Below are positions 53,939-62,935 of a stretch of DNA of 64,000 nt, one piece after another (positions within the stretch are counted from its first letter, which is position 1; every line of letters starts with the position of its first letter). Under the pieces are notes generated by a model that was not told where the DNA came from, did not search any database, and saw only the letters and a program-made list of their open reading frames with translations. Where the stretch lies: NCBI RefSeq assembly GCF_947496855.1, contig NZ_CANMED010000004.1:248001-312000 (forward strand), written 5' to 3'. A program made the translations under genes and the position numbers. The DNA comes from an uncultured Aquimarina sp. (lineage in GTDB: Bacteria; Bacteroidota; Bacteroidia; Flavobacteriales; Flavobacteriaceae).

Positions 53939-54646
53939 ATGTATAAGAAGATTTCAAATATTGCAGATCGAGAATTTATCGAGAAGGAATTAGGTGTTAA
54001 GTATAAGTTTCCAAGGCTATACACTCCAAGTTCAGTAATCGATGGTTCTCAAGAGGCTACATTATCCATAATTACCATGGATAACCCAGATCATATATCA
54101 TACGCTATCTGGGGAATATTACCTAAAAACTATGAAGGTGAGTGGTCTGATTTTCAAAAAGCTTTGGACACCTTAAGTGTTCCTAAAGAAAATTTAAATT
54201 CTAATGGAATATTTCAGGAGCCTTATCATAAAAGACGTTGTCTTATCATTGTTACTGGTTTTTTTATATATCATTTATACAACGGCACGTTATATCCATA
54301 CTACGTGTACCTTGATTCTAAAAAGCCTTTCTATATAGCAGGAGTTTACAATACACTAGATGATGGTTTCATTACTTGTTCCATGGTAATGACAAAAACA
54401 ACAGGCATCATAGATAAAATACAAAATCTAAGTACTTCAATGCCAATATTTGTTTCTGATAATTTAAGTGATATTTGGTTAAATCCTAAAACTGATATGG
54501 ATGAAATTGATTATATTCTAAATCTCCCTAATACACTAGAATTTAAAGCACACCCAATCGCCAAAGAATTTTTCAAGAACGACATCTCTTACGAATCCAT
54601 GCTTGAACCTGTTTATTACAAAGGCATTCCTTTAGCACGAAAATAG
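53939..54646 (+). CDS. SRAP/YedK-like protein lacking the usual catalytic residues
   Basis: This 235-residue protein follows the SRAP (HMCES/YedK) plan: WGILP at 58-62, RRCLIIVTGFF at 99-109, PFYIAGVY at 130-137, and TKTTGIIDKIQNLSTSMPIF at 152-171. However, the N-terminus reads MYKKIS rather than MCGR, so the Cys2 that bonds to abasic sites is missing. The Glu of the GFYEW motif (here GFFIYH) and the His before RMP (here STSMP) are also absent. It may bind DNA without crosslinking or have another role. It diverges from an AraC gene. Confidence 0.78.
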   Translation: MYKKISNIADREFIEKELGVKYKFPRLYTPSSVIDGSQEATLSIITMDNPDHISYAIWGILPKNYEGEWSDFQKALDTLSVPKENLNSNGIFQEPYHKRRCLIIVTGFFIYHLYNGTLYPYYVYLDSKKPFYIAGVYNTLDDGFITCSMVMTKTTGIIDKIQNLSTSMPIFVSDNLSDIWLNPKTDMDEIDYILNLPNTLEFKAHPIAKEFFKNDISYESMLEPVYYKGIPLARK

Positions 54647-54653
54647 ATTTTTT

Positions 54654-54968
54654 TTACTCTATATTATCTCCTTGTATTTCCTCTTTTAGAGAAGCAACAT
54701 CTATCTTTAATGTTACTGGAATTATTCCATATTTTGGAGCAATACCCTGAGTTAAGAACTGTCCTAAATATTGATGTGCAAGTTGTATATTTTCAAAAAT
54801 ATAAGTACCACCAATGATGTTAGTTTCTTCATTTGTATAACAAAATAAAGAAATCAGTCCTTCGGTTTTTTTTAGTATTTGTTTCCGATTTGTCGATATT
54901 TTACAAACTTCATCAATAGGCAAATTTGATTTAAATCTCAGATTAACAATTGTTTTTTCGTTCTGCAT
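54654..54968 (-). CDS. YdhR-like alpha/beta-barrel protein
   Basis: This 104-residue protein resembles YdhR-type putative monooxygenases (dimeric alpha/beta barrel): IVNLRFKSNLPIDEVCKIS, GLISLFCYTNEETNIIGGTY and FENIQLAHQYLGQFLTQGI. Such proteins have no assigned reaction. It is convergent with the SRAP-like gene, 7 bp apart, and precedes an AraC gene on the same strand by 134 bp. Confidence 0.65.
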   Translation of the reverse strand: MQNEKTIVNLRFKSNLPIDEVCKISTNRKQILKKTEGLISLFCYTNEETNIIGGTYIFENIQLAHQYLGQFLTQGIAPKYGIIPVTLKIDVASLKEEIQGDNIE

Positions 54969-55102
54969 GTAAATGATTAGTAGGTTAGAGCATATTTAAT
55001 CATAAACCAAAAGGTTATGAAATACCATCAAGTTTAAATTCTGTGGCAAATTTAAGACAGGTGGTAGTATTGGTCTTAATCCAAAAAGATAAATTATTAA
55101 TG

Positions 55103-56125
55103 TTATCCCTTTGCTTTGATTTTTTTCCTGTATTCAGCCGGTAATATTCCATAATGATCAGAAAATATTTTCGAGAAGTAACTTCTACTTTTAAGGCCTA
55201 TTTTATATACTATTTCAGAAATAGAATCGTCGGTATTTTTTATATAATCTCTAGAGATTTCTAATTTTAACTGTCTTATATATTCATTAACGGATTTAGA
55301 ATATAAAACTCTGAATCCAAGTTGTAATTTCTTGGAACTCATACTAGCCCTTGTTGCCAAAGATTGTACTGACAATGGTTCCGAAATATTATCAATAATA
55401 AACCCTGATAAATTATGAATCTTTTTAATATCCTCCTTGGATAAAGAATCCGGCAATGTCAAACCTTTTTCATAATTATCATGTTCCAACATTTGCATTG
55501 CCATTATCAAATTGAGCTGACCTTCAATCGAAAGTGTACGAACAATACCGCTTTCATGGCTTTCCTGCAATTGTTTAATCTGGTCTGCTATCTTCAGGTT
55601 ATAATTCCCGTAATGTTTATAAGGAGAGTTTTCATTTTTTCCTTCAAATTCGGAGAATAAAGTTTTACTCAAATATGATAAGTTGTTATTTTTTTTCTTT
55701 GCATATTCTCCAGGTATTACATAAATAAAATTGACTTTAACAGCTGCTGTTTTAGGAAAAACATACGTTTCTTTAGAAAACTTCTTTGTAGAAATAATTA
55801 TGTTTTGATACCGCTCAAAGGTATATGGTCTTTCTTCTGCGTTATTGGTATAATTAAGCTTACCTTCTGATATAAAAATAAATTCTATCGGATTGGTTTT
55901 TTCAATAGTGAATACAATTTTAGTGTCTTGAGTAAAACTAACGTCATAATCCACCAAAGAAACACCCCAATCAAATGTAATACTTCGCACAATTCCTTTT
56001 CCGAATTCATTATCAAATTCCAAAACATGTTCTCCCCATTGATCGGTTAACTTTCCTTTCAAATGAACATTTAATTGTTCTAAAATTTCTGCACCATCAA
56101 TGCTATGTATCTCAATTTTTTGCAT
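55103..56125 (-). CDS. AraC-family regulator, paralogue 3 of 4
   Basis: This 340-residue protein is closest in plan to paralogue 1: GIVRSITFDWGVSLVDYDV in the N-terminal domain, YNLKIADQIKQLQ in the linker and IVYKIGLKSRSYFSKIFSD in the C-terminal helix-turn-helix. It lacks the GHC.H motif (FISEGKLNYTN instead). It lies 177 bp from paralogue 4 in the same direction, so the two are probably a tandem duplication. Confidence 0.88.
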   Translation of the reverse strand: MQKIEIHSIDGAEILEQLNVHLKGKLTDQWGEHVLEFDNEFGKGIVRSITFDWGVSLVDYDVSFTQDTKIVFTIEKTNPIEFIFISEGKLNYTNNAEERPYTFERYQNIIISTKKFSKETYVFPKTAAVKVNFIYVIPGEYAKKKNNNLSYLSKTLFSEFEGKNENSPYKHYGNYNLKIADQIKQLQESHESGIVRTLSIEGQLNLIMAMQMLEHDNYEKGLTLPDSLSKEDIKKIHNLSGFIIDNISEPLSVQSLATRASMSSKKLQLGFRVLYSKSVNEYIRQLKLEISRDYIKNTDDSISEIVYKIGLKSRSYFSKIFSDHYGILPAEYRKKIKAKG

Positions 56126-56302
56126 TCTCTTTCTAAATTCTATGCTATATTTTGTGCCTTGTGCAAAGAAATTAGATTTAGAATAAACAGATTAACAATT
56201 TTGAAACATATACTAACACTATTGATCAGTTTTAGCCCAATGTGATAGTGAATTTTTCTAGATAAAAAGAGTTCTCTTAAGTATTTTATTGACCTCGACG
56301 CT

Positions 56303-57346
56303 TTATGCTGATACGGAATTATCTTTTTTGTTTCTTGCTTGATCTAAGTATTGCTTTGGAGTTACTCCGTATTTTTTTTTGAAAACTTTTGAAAAGTAGC
56401 TCCTTGAATTTATACCCACCTTATAAGTGATTTCAGTGATATTAAGATTAGATGATTCTAACAAATCTTTGGCTGTTTCTATCCTATGATCCTTAATATA
56501 TTCGTTCACTGATGTTTTATAAAGTTGTTTAAATCCATTTTGTAATGTATTTTGATTCAGCCCGACACGCTTTGCTAGATCCACAATATTACCAATACTA
56601 TCCATTTCCTCTTTAATTATGGATACGGCATCTTCTATACTTTCGATCGTAGCTTGTCTTAAGATCAATCTTTTGTCTGGTTCATTAAGATCATCAAGAT
56701 ATTGTTGTAATTGATGGGTCAATATTTCGTATGCCTTTCCTTCTAGAAATACTTGGCGCATAAAGCCAGTGAGTTCGCACTCAGTAAACTCAGAAATGAA
56801 TTTGGAAATCTCAAGACTGTAATAGTTTTTGTAATAAAATTGATTGATACCATTTACATCTCTGAACAATTCAATAAGATCCTCATTCATGTTCGGTAAA
56901 AAAGATTCTATTTTTTCTTCAAACAGTTTTCTGTTAATCTCAATACTAAAAATACAAATAGGGGTATTCTCAGGTGTTTTAAAAACATGATTATTTTTAG
57001 AAGTGCTGGAAATCATGGCATTCTCAAGCCTACGTATTTCGTGAAATTCTTCGCTATTTTCAAACTTGTGATAAAAACCAGACTCTCTATTGAACATAAT
57101 TTTCAAAGGGTGAATAAGTCCTTTCGACAGTTTATAGATGAACTCCTTTTTTAATAAATAATCAGTTTCTATAATACCAATTCCAAAATCAAATTGGTAA
57201 GACTTTATATACCCTGAGCCAAACTCCTCTGGTAATCGCACGCAATATTCCTGATGAGAATTCTCATAATCTATTCCAAGGCTATCGGCTAAGGCAATAA
57301 CCACATTTTTTACATGATGATCCTGTACTTCTATTTTTTTCTTCAT
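56303..57346 (-). CDS. AraC-family regulator, paralogue 4 of 4
   Basis: This 347-residue protein shares YIKSYQFDFGIGIIETDYLL with the N-terminal domain of the group and ITYKVGINSRSYFSKVFKKK with the C-terminal domain. The GHC.H motif is absent. Its upstream region faces the divergent DUF1328 gene at 57554. It is followed by paralogue 3. Confidence 0.88.
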   Translation of the reverse strand: MKKKIEVQDHHVKNVVIALADSLGIDYENSHQEYCVRLPEEFGSGYIKSYQFDFGIGIIETDYLLKKEFIYKLSKGLIHPLKIMFNRESGFYHKFENSEEFHEIRRLENAMISSTSKNNHVFKTPENTPICIFSIEINRKLFEEKIESFLPNMNEDLIELFRDVNGINQFYYKNYYSLEISKFISEFTECELTGFMRQVFLEGKAYEILTHQLQQYLDDLNEPDKRLILRQATIESIEDAVSIIKEEMDSIGNIVDLAKRVGLNQNTLQNGFKQLYKTSVNEYIKDHRIETAKDLLESSNLNITEITYKVGINSRSYFSKVFKKKYGVTPKQYLDQARNKKDNSVSA

Positions 57347-57553
57347 TTATTTTGATTGTCAACAGGTATAGGTATAAATATACTTCTAATTTAATCAATT
57401 CAAACCAAAAATGAATCATACCCGGTAATGGAGTTAACAATCTTAGCGATACAGTTAACGAGGTTCCAAATATTTTAAGAATTTTGAAGTATAAATATTT
57501 GATAATCAAATTGCTCTCTAGTATAGAGCCTTTAATAACCAAAAATTATTTTT

Positions 57554-57718
57554 ATGTTACGTTACACTATCATTTTTGTCATTTTAGCAATTGTAGCTGG
57601 AGTCTTTGGATTCGGTGGTATTGCCGCAGGTGCTGCCAGTATTGCTAAAATTTTATTCTTCATATTCATAGTGCTATTTATTTTATCTCTCATATTTGGT
57701 AAAAGATTTAAAGCATAA
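57554..57718 (+). CDS. DUF1328-family small membrane protein
   Basis: The 54-residue product has two hydrophobic helices: [20 protein letters not shown] and [18 protein letters not shown]. The [18 protein letters not shown] segment is diagnostic for the DUF1328 (YtjA) family. It is followed after 22 bp by a lipoprotein gene. Its function is unknown, but it is common in stress-gene sets. Confidence 0.88.
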   Translation: MLRYTIIFVILAIVAGVFGFGGIAAGAASIAKILFFIFIVLFILSLIFGKRFKA

Positions 57719-57740
57719 ACTAATCATAAAATTAAATATC

Positions 57741-57923
57741 ATGAAAAAAATATTATTATCATTCACAATATTTTGCTTAATTGCTGCAACCACAATTAGC
57801 TGTAGAGAAAAGAAAAGTACTGGAGAAAAAATTGAAGATGCTGTAGAAGAGACAGGAGATGCTATAGAAGATGGGGCCGAGGAAGTGAAAGATGCTGTAG
57901 ACGATGCCACTGATGATAATTAA
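57741..57923 (+). CDS. Small acidic lipoprotein
   Basis: The 60-residue product has a lipobox (ATTISC, Cys21) followed by a highly acidic, repetitive helix (GEKIEDAVEETGDAIEDGAE, then VKDAVDD). The ATG at 57741 was chosen because the longer frame adds an unlikely basic extension. Such small acidic lipoproteins occur beside DUF1328 genes in flavobacteria, as I recall. Confidence 0.75.
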   Translation: MKKILLSFTIFCLIAATTISCREKKSTGEKIEDAVEETGDAIEDGAEEVKDAVDDATDDN

Positions 57924-57947
57924 TCATATGAAGCAAAAGCACTTTTT

Positions 57948-57984
57948 TATCAACAGGTAATTTTTTATTAATTGCCTGTTGATA
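57948..57984. terminator. Hairpin after the small lipoprotein gene
   Basis: A 15-bp stem with one G-U pair (TATCAACAGGTAATT with AATTGCCTGTTGATA) encloses a 7-base loop. No T-run follows on the plus strand, so termination is plausible but not certain. It ends before a small membrane-protein gene. Confidence 0.5.
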
Positions 57985-58009
57985 CTAATTCCTCTATGAA
58001 TTAATAATT

Positions 58010-58144
58010 ATGTTAAGATTAAAAAGGGTATTTCTTTATAAATTCGGATATAAAAAAATAGCAACCTATGCTATATTTTTCTTTTTTCTACTATTCTTCT
58101 TAATGTGCTTCTACTTTCTTATCATTTTAAACATCATAGCATAA
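58010..58144 (+). CDS. Possible small membrane protein
   Basis: The 44-codon frame begins with a basic segment (MLRLKRVFLYKFGYKKIAT) and ends in one long hydrophobic helix (FFFFLLFFLMCFYFLIILNI). The charge pattern fits a membrane peptide. It lies 14 bp ahead of the next gene. No family is recognised. Confidence 0.45.
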   Translation: MLRLKRVFLYKFGYKKIATYAIFFFFLLFFLMCFYFLIILNIIA

Positions 58145-58158
58145 TAAAACATAAATTA

Positions 58159-58494
58159 ATGGAATCGAATTTTGATGCCAATGAAAATAAATATAAAGAG
58201 ATTTATAAAAAAAAAGGATACACTTCAGATTACATCCTACATCAGCATAAACTTGTAGATGTTTCAGATTCAAAAGAATTTAAACCTAACGAAGTATATA
58301 TTATTGCAAGATACCTTTTTGAAGGAATCAAAAATCCTGCGGACACTTCTATTTTATACGTGCTCAAAACGATCAATGGATCAAAAGGAACTTTTATACA
58401 AAAAAACAACCCAAAGCAAGAGCTGGATTTAGTATCAAATTTCTTTGATAATATACCACAGGAAAACATTTCAAAAGAGGACTTTTTACTTTAA
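58159..58494 (+). CDS. Cytoplasmic protein of unknown function
   Basis: The 111-residue product starts at the ATG at 58159 (MESNFDANENKYKEIYKKKG). Upstream in-frame codons overlap the previous small gene and look non-coding. It has strand-forming segments (VYIIARYLFEG and TSILYVLKTINGSKGTFI) and no membrane segment. The family is not recognised. Confidence 0.6.
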   Translation: MESNFDANENKYKEIYKKKGYTSDYILHQHKLVDVSDSKEFKPNEVYIIARYLFEGIKNPADTSILYVLKTINGSKGTFIQKNNPKQELDLVSNFFDNIPQENISKEDFLL

Positions 58495-58527
58495 TCCCAG
58501 ATAAAAACTAATTACTTTTTTGTAACA

Positions 58528-58929
58528 TTAATTTCTAGAAACATTATGCAAATTGGCGTTACTTAATCTAATAAAATCCGAAGGATTTTTAATTTGATAA
58601 AATTTCTCTCCCAAAATTATTATAGGAAACAAGACTACTTCAGGATGATTTTTAATGATTTTTATCCAGTCTTCTGGTTCAAGTATAACTTTTGGATCGT
58701 ACAACTTTTTATAATTAGGAAATTCTTTCTGGATTAAGTCCGAAATCTCCAAATCAAGACCTTCAGCAATTTCCAGCCATTGTGTTCCAGTAATATTAGT
58801 TTTAGAAGTGTCGATAGCTAAGATATCTTTATCTGATGTATATACGTAACTATAAGTTTGTTTACCTAATGAAGTTCCGGAGTTATAAATTAATGTAATT
58901 TTATTTTTATCGGTAGAAATGATTCCCAT
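58528..58929 (-). CDS. ArsC-family-like protein lacking the active-site cysteine
   Basis: From the ATG at 58929, the 133-residue product begins MGIISTDKNKITLIYNSGTS. This aligns with the thioredoxin-like ArsC/Spx start, where YNPxCxxSR is expected, but here it reads YNSGTSLGKQT with no cysteine at all in the protein. The later VVLFPIIILGEKFYQIKNPS matches the substrate-binding part of the family. It is convergent with the unknown gene at 58159. Catalytic arsenate reduction is unlikely. Confidence 0.75.
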   Translation of the reverse strand: MGIISTDKNKITLIYNSGTSLGKQTYSYVYTSDKDILAIDTSKTNITGTQWLEIAEGLDLEISDLIQKEFPNYKKLYDPKVILEPEDWIKIIKNHPEVVLFPIIILGEKFYQIKNPSDFIRLSNANLHNVSRN

Positions 58930-59055
58930 AATGTTTAAATTTTTACTTTTAATAAAAATAAAAACCACTACCAAATTTTAGTAGTCCAATAGCTATAAAT
59001 AGTAACTCATTTAAAAATCATAGCAATTGTCATACTCATTTAAAACATTGTTAAT

Positions 59056-60477
59056 ATGATCATCGCAATTGGCTTATACAGCACGCTCACTATTCTAGCT
59101 ATTCTACATATTATTCTTTATGGCTCAAGACCTACTAAATCTCTAAGCTGGCTTCTAATTGTCTTAATATTCCCATTTTTGGGCATTGTATTGTATATTG
59201 TTTTTGGTATCAACCGAAGAAGATTTAAGTTCTTTAAACTTAAACAGACAGTTAGAAGGCGTTTATATGATGAAAATTTTAGAGACCGATTAGTTAAAGA
59301 ACAAAAAATTGAATTTGAGAATAAAAAGAGTTCCAAATTATCTAAATTGTTACGAAACAGTTCAAATTTTGCTACCCAACCCTCAAATCAAATTGAAGTA
59401 CTTCAAAATGGGAAACAGACTTTTGATACTATTTTTAAAGAATTGCAAAAAGCCGAAAAATTCATACACTTACAATACTACATTTTTGAAGAAGGAGAGT
59501 TAGTGGACAAACTTTATTCTCTACTTAAAGATAAACTGGAAAACAATGTCGAGGTACGTATATTATATGATGCAATAGGCAGTTATTCGCTACGCAAAAA
59601 AGCAATCAAAAAATTTAAGGATATAGGAGCAAGTGTATACCCTATTATGCCGTTAAATTTTGGGAGTTTTTTATTTACTTTAAATTATCGCAATCACCGA
59701 AAAATTATAATTATAGATGGCAAAATCGGTTTTACCGGGGGTGTCAACATCTCCGATAAATATATTAATCCTAAATCAGAACTTGGTATTTGGGATGACA
59801 CACACTTATATCTAAATGGTCCTGCAGTGGATAGCTTACATAGAGTATTCATTAAAGATTACTATTTTGCAAGTAATGAGGAATTATTATTAACAAATAA
59901 ATACCTTCCCGAAATTGAAAAACAAGGAGATGTAGCGGTTCAGATTGTAGCAGGTGGACCTGATGCAGATCATCCCTCGATTATGCAACAATATATTAGC
60001 ATGATTAATCTCGCCGAAGAATATATTTATATTTCTAACCCTTATTTCATTCCAAACAATGCGATGCTTGAGGCACTTAGAATAGCGTCTCTAAGTGATG
60101 TGACAATAAAACTACTAGTTCCTAAGAAATCTGATTCTTGGTTAGCAAAACATAGTATGTTGTCATTTTTCGAGGAATTACTCTTTTTGGGAATTGAAAT
60201 TTACCAACAAAAGGATGATTTCCTGCATAGTAAAGTAATCGTCATGGATGGTGAGATAGCCTCTATTGGTTCAGGTAATTTTGATCACCGAAGTTTTGAA
60301 CATAATTTTGAAACCAATGCTTTGATCTATGACCCCGCAATTGCAGAAAGTATATCTCAAGATTTTTTAGCCGATTGCGGAGAAAGTATATTATTGGACT
60401 ATGAAACCTATAAAAAAAGAGGGATGAAACGAAAATTATCAGAAGGTATTGCGCGATTTTTCAGCCCTCTATTATAG
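59056..60477 (+). CDS. cls: Cardiolipin synthase, phospholipase D type
   Basis: This 473-residue protein has two N-terminal membrane helices (LYSTLTILAILHIILYG and SWLLIVLIFPFLGIVLYIVF) and two HKD motifs: NHRKIIIIDGKIGFTGG and LHSKVIVMDGEIASIGSGNF. These are the active sites of cardiolipin synthase of the ClsA type, which joins two phosphatidylglycerols at the inner membrane. The length is usual. Cardiolipin often rises on salt or stationary-phase stress. Confidence 0.93.
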   Translation: MIIAIGLYSTLTILAILHIILYGSRPTKSLSWLLIVLIFPFLGIVLYIVFGINRRRFKFFKLKQTVRRRLYDENFRDRLVKEQKIEFENKKSSKLSKLLRNSSNFATQPSNQIEVLQNGKQTFDTIFKELQKAEKFIHLQYYIFEEGELVDKLYSLLKDKLENNVEVRILYDAIGSYSLRKKAIKKFKDIGASVYPIMPLNFGSFLFTLNYRNHRKIIIIDGKIGFTGGVNISDKYINPKSELGIWDDTHLYLNGPAVDSLHRVFIKDYYFASNEELLLTNKYLPEIEKQGDVAVQIVAGGPDADHPSIMQQYISMINLAEEYIYISNPYFIPNNAMLEALRIASLSDVTIKLLVPKKSDSWLAKHSMLSFFEELLFLGIEIYQQKDDFLHSKVIVMDGEIASIGSGNFDHRSFEHNFETNALIYDPAIAESISQDFLADCGESILLDYETYKKRGMKRKLSEGIARFFSPLL

Positions 60478-60563
60478 ATGAGTTACTTGTCTTAGATCTT
60501 CAATATTGCTCCTTATTTCTAACAAGAAAATTCATATTTATAAATTTAAGATTTCCTATGAAA

Positions 60564-61958
60564 TTAATTCCTAATGATAATGGATTTAATATTTACGAAC
60601 TCTTTTATTCCAAAACCACCGTGTTCTCTTCCAAAACCAGAATTTTTAACACCTCCAAAGGGCATAGTTGGCTCTGCTAATCCAAAAGAATTTATAAATA
60701 CCATTCCTGTGTCAAAATGGTCTTCTGCTAATTTTATAGCCTTATCTATATCTTTAGAAAATATTCCACCGCCCAATCCAAACCTACTATCGTTTGCTAT
60801 GCGAAAAGCATCCTCTGTATCTTTGGCTTTTATTAATGATGCTACAGGTCCAAATAACTCATCTTCATAAGCAGGTTGGCCTGGTTGTACTGACCCTAAA
60901 ATAGTTGCCGGATAATAAAACCCTTTTCCTTCGGGAATCTCTCCACCACATAATATTTCTGCACCATTCGCTACACTTTTCTTTACTTGATCGTGCAACT
61001 CATCACGTAGGTCCTCTCTTGCTATTGGGCCCATATCATTTTCATTAGAAAAAGGATCACCTATTTTTACAGCTTCCATAGCTGCTACAAAACGTTTTTT
61101 AAAGGATTCATAAACGGAAGCCACGGCTATAAAGCGTTTTGCAGCAATGCAGGTTTCTCCATTATTGTAAATACGACCTTTAACACACATTTTAACAGCT
61201 ACATCAACATCAGCATCATCTAATACAATGTAAGCATCATTACTCCCTAATTCCAGTACTGACTTTTTTAATTGTGCACCTGCCTTTTCGCCTATATCTT
61301 TTCCAGCTTTAGGGCTTCCGGTTAATGTGATACCCTTCACTAAATCATTCTTTATAACACTATCAGATTGTTGATGACTTATAATTAATACTGTAAAAAG
61401 GTTTTTTGGTAGACCTGAATCCTGAAATGTTTTTTCTAGTATTTCAGCAGAACCTGTTACATTTGAAGCATGTTTTAGTAGCACACCGTTCCCCGCCATA
61501 ATACTTGCAACGGCATACCTAACCACTTGATAAGAAGGATAGTTCCAAGGTTGGATACCATAAATAACACCTAATGGTCTATATGCAACAATACCTTTGC
61601 CACCATTCGAAAGCTCGCGCTCATCATCTTGGAGTTCCTTAGGTCCATTTTCTGCTGTATATTCGCAAATAGCGACGCACAAGTCTACCTCATGTTCACT
61701 TTGTGATAACAGTTTGCCCATTTCCTTGGTCATGGTTTCAGCAATTTCAGTCTTATATTTTTTTAAGCTTTTCCCTAAGTTTCGAATAGCCTTAGCTCTT
61801 TCTTCTAAGGATACATGTCTCCAGTTTAAAAAAGCATTATGACAATTTTCAATTTTAGTAGTGAGTACCTCATCTGTTATATATTCATAGTGTTGTATCT
61901 CTTCACCAGTTGCTGGATTAATAGTTGTAATTGTATTTTCCTTTGTTATAGTTTTCAT
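60564..61958 (-). CDS. NAD(P)-dependent succinate-semialdehyde dehydrogenase-like enzyme
   Basis: This 464-residue aldehyde dehydrogenase has the catalytic Glu in SVLELGSNDAYIVLDDADVD and the catalytic Cys in NNGETCIAAKRFI. The glycine-rich NAD site is KGITLTGSPKAGKDIGEKAG, and AEPTMPFGGVKNSGFGREHG lies near the C-terminus. This pattern is closest to the SSADH/GabD-like group with Asn-Asp in the first motif. It would oxidise succinate semialdehyde or a related aldehyde. It is followed upstream by an SDR gene. Confidence 0.87.
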   Translation of the reverse strand: MKTITKENTITTINPATGEEIQHYEYITDEVLTTKIENCHNAFLNWRHVSLEERAKAIRNLGKSLKKYKTEIAETMTKEMGKLLSQSEHEVDLCVAICEYTAENGPKELQDDERELSNGGKGIVAYRPLGVIYGIQPWNYPSYQVVRYAVASIMAGNGVLLKHASNVTGSAEILEKTFQDSGLPKNLFTVLIISHQQSDSVIKNDLVKGITLTGSPKAGKDIGEKAGAQLKKSVLELGSNDAYIVLDDADVDVAVKMCVKGRIYNNGETCIAAKRFIAVASVYESFKKRFVAAMEAVKIGDPFSNENDMGPIAREDLRDELHDQVKKSVANGAEILCGGEIPEGKGFYYPATILGSVQPGQPAYEDELFGPVASLIKAKDTEDAFRIANDSRFGLGGGIFSKDIDKAIKLAEDHFDTGMVFINSFGLAEPTMPFGGVKNSGFGREHGGFGIKEFVNIKSIIIRN

Positions 61959-62007
61959 AGTAATTTTTGTGTTAATAGTTTCGTCTTAAAAAAAAAGAGA
62001 CTCTTAC

Positions 62008-62748
62008 TTATTGTTGTTCGCTAGGCATAATATATACGTCGTTAATATTTACACGTTTTGGCTGTGAAATAGCATAATAAATCGCTTCTGCAATATCTTC
62101 TGCCTCTAGAGTAGTCATCTTTTGCATGTCTGATAATTTTTCCAAAATTTCCTCATCTGTAATAGTTTCCATAAGTTCTGTGGAAACTGCTCCTGGCTCA
62201 ATTGACGTCACATTGATACCATATTTAGGAGAAAGCTCTTGCCGGAGTCCTTCTGAGAACATCTTTACTGCTGCTTTCGTTGCGCAATACACAGCTCCAC
62301 CCGGAAAATATTTATAAGCTGCTGTTGAAGATATGTTTATAATATGTCCGCCTTTATTTTCTATTAGCGTTGGAAGTACAGCAGCAACTCCATTAAGCAC
62401 GCCTTTGATATTAACGTCTACCATTTTTTCCCATTCTTCGGTTTTCAAATTCTTCACATAAGATAATGGCATAAGCCCGGCATTATTAATAATTCCGTTA
62501 ATCGTATTATATTCATTTAAGGTTTTAGAAACAATGCTGTCAAAATCTTCTTTTTTTGTAACATCGCCTGTGATCACAAGTGCATTACCACCTTTTTTCT
62601 CGATCTTATCTTTTAACTCTTCTAGTTTGTCTTTTCTTCTTGCAGTCAATACAACTCTTACACCTTTTTCTGCAAGTTTCAGAGCAGTTGCTTCACCGAT
62701 ACCACTTGAAGCACCTGTAATAATTAAAACACTTTTATCTAACTTCAT
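62008..62748 (-). CDS. Short-chain dehydrogenase/reductase, classical
   Basis: The 246-residue product starts at the ATG at 62748 (MKLDKSVLIITGASSGIGEA). It has the TGASSGIG cofactor motif, NNAG at about 88, the catalytic Ser in INISSTAAYKYFPGGAVY and YCATKAA with Tyr and Lys. The longer frame adds a doubtful extension. The substrate is unknown. It precedes the aldehyde dehydrogenase on the same strand by 49 bp. Confidence 0.9.
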   Translation of the reverse strand: MKLDKSVLIITGASSGIGEATALKLAEKGVRVVLTARRKDKLEELKDKIEKKGGNALVITGDVTKKEDFDSIVSKTLNEYNTINGIINNAGLMPLSYVKNLKTEEWEKMVDVNIKGVLNGVAAVLPTLIENKGGHIINISSTAAYKYFPGGAVYCATKAAVKMFSEGLRQELSPKYGINVTSIEPGAVSTELMETITDEEILEKLSDMQKMTTLEAEDIAEAIYYAISQPKRVNINDVYIMPSEQQ

Positions 62749-62935
62749 AATTATTTTTTTTGATAATAATTCTCTTTTTACAAAGATCATTTAATCATAA
62801 AATAGTTGTTATCATAATCCCTAAAATTGTTGACTCATATCAATAACAAGTCATTCTATATGAGCTAAATATTATATGATTTGCATTAAGTTATTCGACG
62901 TAAAAAAAAGAGCTTTGCGCTTAAACAAATACTTT

